The notes under the pieces were generated by a model. That model worked only from the letters and a program-made list of their open reading frames with translations, searched no databases and was not told where the DNA came from. Below, in pieces: positions 31,317-35,322 of a DNA stretch of 35,322 bases (its first letter is position 1; each line of letters opens with the position of its first letter). Both the position numbers and the translations under genes were made by a program. The DNA comes from Deltaproteobacteria bacterium (lineage in GTDB: Bacteria > Desulfobacterota > Syntrophia > Syntrophales > UBA5619), in contig JAFGRP010000155.1 of assembly GCA_016935075.1 (NCBI GenBank), forward strand, positions 1 to 35,322. Direction: 5' to 3'.

Positions 31317-32154
31317 TTCGTGAGAGATGAGACTCCAGCCATATTTCAACGTCTTTGATGACCCGATCGTGTTCCGGTTCGTTGAAAACCTCGTGGTAAA
31401 GGCCTTCGTAAAGGATGATCCGCTTGTCAGGGGAGGCGGTCCGATCGTGGAGCATCTGTGCGCCGGACGGATCGACCAGGCGGTCTGCACTTCCCTGCAG
31501 GACCAGAAGTGGCAGGGTGATCCGGGACGCCTCGGCGGCGACGCGCCGCATGGCCTTGAGCATTTCCGAACCCAGGCGCGCCGTCATCTTTCCCCGATAG
31601 ACCAGAGGATCGGTCTCATAAGCCCGGACCACCGCGGGATCCCGACTCATGCCGGCTGCATCGAGAGCGATCAACCTGAGTTTTGGCGCCAAGACGGAAA
31701 AAACCTTTCCCGCGAATATAGCGACCGCCGGGATGTTATCGGGAACCTTCACGGCCGGACCGGAAAAGACCGCGCCGGCCAGTTCTCCTTGATGATCAAG
31801 TAAATACAGTGCGCCGATCAGGCCTCCCATGCTGTGTCCGACCAAAAAAACCGGCTTGTCTTTCTGCCAGGTGCGGATCATCTCCCGGAACGCCGCCAGC
31901 GTATCCGTATATTCCGCAAAGCGTTCCACATAAACCCGCGCGCCTTCGGAACGGCCGTGTCCGATGTGGTCGATTGCGTACACGGCGTAGCCCAGCGGGA
32001 GAAAATGATGGACGAGGTTGTCATATCGCCCACTGTGTTCCGCGAGGCCGTGAACGACAAGGAGTATCGCTTTCGCTTCACCTTCAGGAAGCCAATACCG
32101 GTAAAAGATCCGGTGATCCCGGGCGCCCTTGAAAAATCCCTCCACATGTTTCAT
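31306..32154 (-). CDS. Alpha/beta hydrolase, monoacylglycerol lipase-like
   Basis: 282-aa lipase of the Hydrolase_4 group. HGLAEHSGRY (35-44) is the oxyanion-hole motif typical of monoacylglycerol lipases and lysophospholipases; the nucleophile elbow is GHSMGG with Ser108, and Asp224 (QGSADRLVD) and His254 (GLYHEVFNEP) complete the triad. No signal peptide, so it acts inside the cell. AAGGAGG precedes the ATG. It follows the glycerol kinase gene by about 60 bases on the same strand, so released glycerol could be phosphorylated directly. The C-terminal residues lie in a repeat arm. Confidence 0.88.
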   Translation of the reverse strand: MKHVEGFFKGARDHRIFYRYWLPEGEAKAILLVVHGLAEHSGRYDNLVHHFLPLGYAVYAIDHIGHGRSEGARVYVERFAEYTDTLAAFREMIRTWQKDKPVFLVGHSMGGLIGALYLLDHQGELAGAVFSGPAVKVPDNIPAVAIFAGKVFSVLAPKLRLIALDAAGMSRDPAVVRAYETDPLVYRGKMTARLGSEMLKAMRRVAAEASRITLPLLVLQGSADRLVDPSGAQMLHDRTASPDKRIILYEGLYHEVFNEPEHDRVIKDVEIWLESHLSRTGR

Positions 32155-32215
32155 GGTTCTGCCTCCTTTTCTTCCGTCGGTGTGTTGCGCAACAGCGCCG
32201 TTCTGGGATGGTGTT

Positions 32216-33706
<1,491 letters not shown>

Positions 33707-33783
33707 GGGAAACTCCTTCTTCAATCGTGCACTTTCTTGAACTGGATCAGTGCGAGCATGCTTAAAATCGAAACAAGCGGCGA

Positions 33784-34260
33784 TCAGATCTCCGGTGCGG
33801 AATAGGAGAAGATACGGCCTCGGTCGACGACCTTGACGTTCACGATCTTCTTCTGTCCTTCGTCATCGAGAAAGATCACCTTGCCGATCCCGGCATTGAA
33901 GATCATGCGCCAGCACATGAAACAGGGTATCCCGCTGCGGGGCTTTTCCTGTTGTTGACCGAAAATGTAGAGCGTGGCGTCGTCCATCAAATCGAAGCTG
34001 GCGCGGATGATCGCATTGGCTTCGGCATGGACGGAGTGGCAGATTTCGTAGTTTTCGCCGCTGGGGATATGGAGGCGGTCCCGGACGCATTCCCCCCGCT
34101 CCAGACAGCTCCGGACGCCTGAGGCGGCGCCATTGTAACCCGTGCTGATAATCGTGTGGTTCTTGACGAGGACAGCCCCGTACTGGGCCCGCAGACAGGT
34201 CGAGCGGAGGCATGCCGTTTCGGCTATCTTGAGGAAGTAATCATCCCATGAGAGTCTCAT
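33784..34260 (-). CDS. dCMP deaminase (ComEB-like, zinc cytidine/deoxycytidylate deaminase)
   Basis: Converts dCMP to dUMP for thymidylate synthesis. The zinc site is HAE (His78, Glu80 as proton shuttle) with PCFMC (Cys113, Cys116). The start [22 protein letters not shown] and the substrate loop [15 protein letters not shown] are typical. At 158 aa it is full length. AGGGAGGGG precedes the ATG. It is the first gene after a strong promoter candidate and is followed by glpK after 77 bases. Confidence 0.93.
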   Translation of the reverse strand: MRLSWDDYFLKIAETACLRSTCLRAQYGAVLVKNHTIISTGYNGAASGVRSCLERGECVRDRLHIPSGENYEICHSVHAEANAIIRASFDLMDDATLYIFGQQQEKPRSGIPCFMCWRMIFNAGIGKVIFLDDEGQKKIVNVKVVDRGRIFSYSAPEI

Positions 34261-34370
34261 CCATCCCCTCCCTACTGTTCGATAAAACGCAATGTTGATA
34301 AGGCATGTCCGTTTGGCCGCCAGGCATGGTCAACCGTGGCGGATGCGAACACCGATTACTGCCGGGTTGC

Positions 34371-34399
34371 ACTATGACGCAGGAATATTTTTTTGTCAA
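34371..34399 (-). promoter_or_regulatory. Candidate sigma-70 promoter of the dCMP deaminase-glpK-lipase run
   Basis: On the minus strand a perfect TTGACA (34399-34394), a 17-base spacer and CATAGT (34376-34371). It gives a leader of about 105 bases before the dCMP deaminase ATG. Confidence 0.6.
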
Positions 34400-34473
34400 C
34401 TGCACGCAAAATGAATGTCACGGAAAATGAGTGTGAAAAGCGGTTCGAAGCCCCCACCGTTTCATTTGCAGCG

Positions 34474-35322
34474 TTAGAGGACCTCCAGGAGGGTCCGCGG
34501 CGTACGGGTCATAAATACATTTTCCTCTTCGCCGATAAGGAGCATATCTTCCATCTTCAAGGCGAAGGCGGGTTCCTGAAGGAGGTGCATCTCCAACGCG
34601 AGAACCGTTCCGGCAAGGATGGCGTTCGCGTTCCGTGCCGTCACCAGGGGGGGCTCGTTGACTTCCATGCCCACGCCGTGTCCGATATAATGGAGTTTCC
34701 CGCCGCCGGCCATCCGCTGGAAAAAGTCCCCGATGCCCAACCGGTCCGCCTGCTCCTCCACCGCGCGGTATCCCTGACCCCAGGTTATGCCCGGCCGCAG
34801 AATATTTGCCGCGAATGCAAAGAGCTGCTCCAATTTTCCGTGCAGGTCACGCCTGCGCCGGTCGGCGGCACCCGCCGTATAGGTCCGGGCCATGTCAACA
34901 TGGTACCCCCCGACGAGGACGGGAATATCGATGAGAATGGCATCTCCCGGAAGGATCACCCGGAGGGACGGCCCCGCGGGTACGGCGGCGTCCAGCCCCA
35001 CGCCCGACAGGGAAAAGGCGGGACCCGAGAGGCGCATCAGATTCGGTCCGGAGGCGAACAGGCCGCGGGCCATGAAATAGTCGGGATGGCGCATGAAATA
35101 GATTCCCGCGTGCCCCTCTCGGCGGTGTGCATCCTCGATGGCGGCGGCCACCTCAAGCTCCGTCATTCCGGCCTTCAGCGTGGAACGGATACGGTCGTGC
35201 CCCAGGTCCATGACGCGGCAGGCCCGCCGAATGCTTTCGATTTCTGTGCCGTCCTTGATCTGCCGCTGCCCGAGGATCAGCGGGGTCACGTCCGCCAGGC
35301 TGCAGTCCGGTATCCGGTTGCA
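34474..35322 (-). CDS. M24-family metallopeptidase, Xaa-Pro peptidase-like (5' end outside the window)
   Basis: Creatinase/aminopeptidase-fold peptidase, probably cleaving Xaa-Pro bonds. Metal-binding residues are seen in order: Asp in ILIDIPVLVGGYHVDMART (both Asp), His in YIGHGVGMEVNEPP, Glu in VLALEMHLL and Glu in MEDMLLIGEEE. The link LILGQRQIKDGTEIESIRRAC is the usual boundary between the N-terminal domain and the catalytic domain. A GTG at 35289 could start a short version, but the frame runs open through the right edge (CNRIPDCSLAD before it) and these enzymes normally have an N-terminal domain, so the gene is taken as partial. Confidence 0.9.
   Translation of the reverse strand, partial: CNRIPDCSLADVTPLILGQRQIKDGTEIESIRRACRVMDLGHDRIRSTLKAGMTELEVAAAIEDAHRREGHAGIYFMRHPDYFMARGLFASGPNLMRLSGPAFSLSGVGLDAAVPAGPSLRVILPGDAILIDIPVLVGGYHVDMARTYTAGAADRRRRDLHGKLEQLFAFAANILRPGITWGQGYRAVEEQADRLGIGDFFQRMAGGGKLHYIGHGVGMEVNEPPLVTARNANAILAGTVLALEMHLLQEPAFALKMEDMLLIGEEENVFMTRTPRTLLEVL

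Noticed and set aside
33707-33783. Tiny open frame ([12 protein letters not shown]) as a possible leader peptide before glpK
   Set aside because: Twelve codons without a clear ribosome-binding site or attenuator structure; chance occurrence cannot be excluded.

Overview
The window looks like the chromosome of a Gram-negative bacterium of the Desulfobacterota (Deltaproteobacteria), possibly close to Syntrophales. The grounds are a complete outer-membrane type II secretion operon, a TonB-dependent receptor, several two-component systems, a bacterial pyruvoyl arginine decarboxylase next to an agmatinase, and short palindromic intergenic repeats. The lineage is an inference from gene content, not a measured placement.

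Layout. Positions 1-281 hold the start of a secreted CAP-domain protein (minus strand, cut by the window edge). Positions 485-6563 (minus) hold a TonB-dependent receptor, an NtrC-type sigma-54 response regulator, its histidine kinase and a periplasmic ABC-type binding protein. Positions 6765-17889 (minus) hold an eleven-gene type II secretion operon in the order gspE-F-G-H-I-J-K-L-M-C-D, preceded by a good -24/-12 sigma-54 promoter candidate. A MarR/EPS-type regulator lies at 18182-18577 (minus). On the plus strand follow a HIT protein and a LapA-like membrane protein, agmatinase with pyruvoyl arginine decarboxylase (arginine to agmatine to putrescine), and a membrane histidine kinase translationally coupled to a response regulator carrying a class III nucleotide cyclase.

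Positions 24682-24758 encode an initiator tRNA-fMet. About 4.8 kb downstream, at 29520-29563, the 3' half of this tRNA recurs as a direct repeat without a 5' half. Between the two lie an MFS transporter, a CxxS thioredoxin-like protein, an SPFH/prohibitin protein, a flavin reductase-like protein and an alpha/beta hydrolase. This is the arrangement expected of a small tRNA-tagged genomic island that has lost, or never carried, its integrase.

After the island come a DUF1846 protein (plus) and then, on the minus strand, dCMP deaminase, glycerol kinase and a monoacylglycerol-lipase-like hydrolase behind one strong sigma-70 promoter, and an M24 peptidase cut by the right edge. Lipase and glycerol kinase form a plausible monoglyceride-to-glycerol-3-phosphate pair.

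Points most worth a second look: the tRNA-fMet island; the sigma-54 promoter in front of the secretion operon together with an NtrC-type regulator downstream of it; a short sequence motif shared by the C-terminus of GspC and the N-terminal extension of GspD; and palindromic repeats that supply gene ends and a false gene start.
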